Part shown: positions 62,037 through 64,000 of the stretch, one piece after another | Layout: each line of letters opens with the position of its first letter | How positions within the stretch are numbered: position 1 is the first letter of the stretch | NCBI GenBank assembly: GCA_030549335.1 | Contig: JAUKPH010000018.1 | Span: forward strand, 124,001-188,000 | Direction: 5' to 3' | From: Pontederia crassipes | Lineage: Eukaryota; Streptophyta; Magnoliopsida; Commelinales; Pontederiaceae | DNA: 64,000 nt | Translations under genes and position numbers: made by a program | The notes under the pieces: model-generated | What the model was told of the DNA's origin: nothing | Databases searched by the model: none | Seen by the model: only the letters and a program-made list of their open reading frames with translations

Positions 62037-64000
62037 AAGCATTTGTTGCATGTACGGGCACATTCCTACCTAACTTTAGATTATTCTTTTAGAGGGAAGT
62101 TTGATGACTTTTTATGAACAGGTTATATTATACCACTGTAATAATTAGATTTTTATTCTTTGAGGAACTAATTAGATCTTTTCCTGCACGATCATTCCAA
62201 CGTCTAAACCGTTGGGTTCAAGCAAACATGAGCCCGGTGATCTAGATGGTTCATTATGGTCAAAATATATGTTCTGAGAGGGGGAAAGGAGACATTTGTT
62301 AGTTGTTTATCCAAATGATGCTTAAGTTACATACAGCTGTGGTGTTAATATGATGTGCCTTTTGATTCCATCTTATGTGATTGCTTGAAGATTCATTTTT
62401 CTGCTTTACCACCAGGTTCTTGGGATAACCAATCATGTGTGATATAACTTATTCTGCTACTATTGTGGAGCACTTGTAGATTACTTGAGTTCTTGGTGCC
62501 ATTACCTTAAATCCGGGGTGGTCTCTCTCCCCCAAAGGAATGGTGTGCATGTTGCTACCAATATACATTTCCATCGTTGAAGTTTTGCTAGTTGTAGACG
62601 CCATAGGCTTGTCTTGGATGATGTTTTTTCCGTACTTTCACCATGAGTGATCTGTAAACTCAGAAGGTTCCCCAGCTCAAATTATTAGTTGCAATTTAAA
62701 CTGCAGTGGTTGGTCTTGGTCTTGACATTATCCACAGCAGACTTTCTTAGTCTTATATGGTGGAGCGTGGTGTATCAGAGTTTTATTTTCTAAAAAGTCA
62801 TTTTTATCATTTATGATATATAAATTATTTATAATATTTAATAAGTAACAAATATTTATTACTTAACCACTAATTTATTTTTGTTTTGCTTATTTTTATA
62901 TTTTTATTATATTCTTTATTTTTCTAAACTATTTTATCCATTCATTTTTAAAAGTAAAAAATGATATATATGAGTGAAAAAATAATTTACCAATGAGAGA
63001 GAGATGATTTAATTTTGTAACAAAAGAAATGATTTTCTTTGTAATAAAATAAGGATTATTATGATTTAAAATTATTTATTCTTTCTCGTTCTATTAATTT
63101 GATGGAATAAAAAAATATGATATTCGGAAGACTTAACTATTTTGCTCCGTCTCTTTAAACATAAATGAAAAATATAATAAAAAAATATATATATTAATCT
63201 AATTTCTTCATATTCCATCGACCTTTTCAAAATTCTCAAACCAAACATAGAAGATATGGTTTTGCCATTCCACGACAAGTTATCGATAATATTATGCATA
63301 TTATGCTTAATTCAATGTGAAACATTTCTTAAAACATTCATGTGATGAACTTAATTTGAAAAATAAATGTCAGATAAGAGCGAAAGTCACTTCGACAATC
63401 CATCAGATGTTGATGACCTGCAGCAGCACCATATTACCATTTGGCCATTTTGCTTATACCTAACAAAAGGCATGAAGTATTTATATTTGATTACATACTA
63501 TAAAATGGAACTATAATAGAGAAAAAAAAGTGCCATGATACTTATATGCCTCTTCTTTTCATGAGCACAAATTCCATGCGTTCTTGCCCTCGCCCACCTT
63601 TTAATTTCGATTAGAAAGAGAAGCTCACGTGCCAAAAATAAGAAGAAGAAAGATAAGATTTCTTATTCATTAATGGAGAGGGCCACTCTGTTATGCTTTT
63701 ATTTTCACAACACCTTTTCTTTATTTATTCACTACTTATTCTAGTAGCCCGTAGGAGAATAATATTTTTAAAAAGTTATATTGTCAACCAGATATTGTTT
63801 TCCCCTGCTAAAAAAAACTGTGCCATCTTTCAGATGATTCTTTTTCTATTATATAAAAAAAATTAAAGACAAACGACTTCCAAACTCTCAGCATAGAAAT
63901 CAAGATTCCGACCATTTTTAAGAGTTTGTTAATATTTTTAGGTGAGCTTTTATAAGTACCTTTGGAGACAACAAAATTGCTAAATAGTCAAGGATAAAAC
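62037..64000. repeat. segmental duplication, copy 2 (PRP17 downstream region without the gene)
   Basis: Same order and direction as 35345-39060, but lacking about 730 bp near 62080, the PRP17 last exon, the 839-bp LINE and the (ATT)n array. The deletion at about 62436-62450 removes the acceptor and exon 2 present in copy 1 (36422-36518), so no PRP17 coding remains. It runs to the window edge; beyond it the E2 region may also be duplicated. Confidence 0.9.

Overview
This window looks like nuclear DNA of a flowering plant. The coding content is two or three plant housekeeping genes with typical GT-AG introns. Most of the rest is plant transposable elements of nearly every order (Ty1/copia, Ty3/gypsy chromovirus, CACTA, hAT, Mutator-like, RTE-type and L1-type LINEs, TTG-tailed SINEs), many nested in one another. 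PRP17 falls from a very GC-rich 5' end to an ordinary 3' end, which leans toward a monocot; that is inference and I do not name a species.

Layout. 1-1519: 3' end of a decayed copia element and a probable LTR. 2110-~11350: a decayed Ty3/gypsy element on the + strand, broken by an unidentified ~4.7-kb insertion (about 3612-8320) that carries a hAT-type element, and by a second hAT-type element (9383-9779). 11897-12580: a Mutator-like element with a GC-rich filler. 13155-31014: a CACTA (En/Spm-type) transposon with matching ends, TGA target duplications, subterminal repeats, and decayed TNP2 and TNPA-like genes on the - strand. Its TNP2 gene is split by a 9.1-kb Ty3/gypsy chromovirus (19365-28464, CGGGC duplications). 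32085-36435: PRP17/CDC40 splicing factor, with its last codons after a 2.5-kb intron. 37003-37841: 5'-truncated RTE LINE. 39309-40049: a ubiquitin-conjugating E2 gene on the - strand with a stop at the conserved Trp93. 40908-48181: decayed copia element on the - strand. 48182-54000: repeats, a tRNA-Pro 5' half, an L1-type LINE fragment split by a fold-back element, and two SINEs. 54034-61679: a nine-exon PI31-like proteasome regulator gene, whose intron 4 holds a young, nearly intact Tnt1-like copia element plus a SINE, and whose intron 7 holds another SINE. 62037-64000: a partial second copy of the region downstream of PRP17 (about 35.3-39.1 kb).

The host genes are ordinary: one spliceosomal WD40 protein and two proteins of the ubiquitin-proteasome system (one probably dead). 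I see no operon-like unit, CRISPR array or undescribed defence or biosynthetic system. The most informative signals are historical. The nested insertions can be ordered by target duplications. The chromovirus polyprotein keeps one frame over 1,511 codons and has been broken by stops, at least eight of them at expected Trp codons. The LINE insertion has its empty site preserved in the duplicated copy. A SINE has landed 25 bp upstream of a PI31 splice acceptor.
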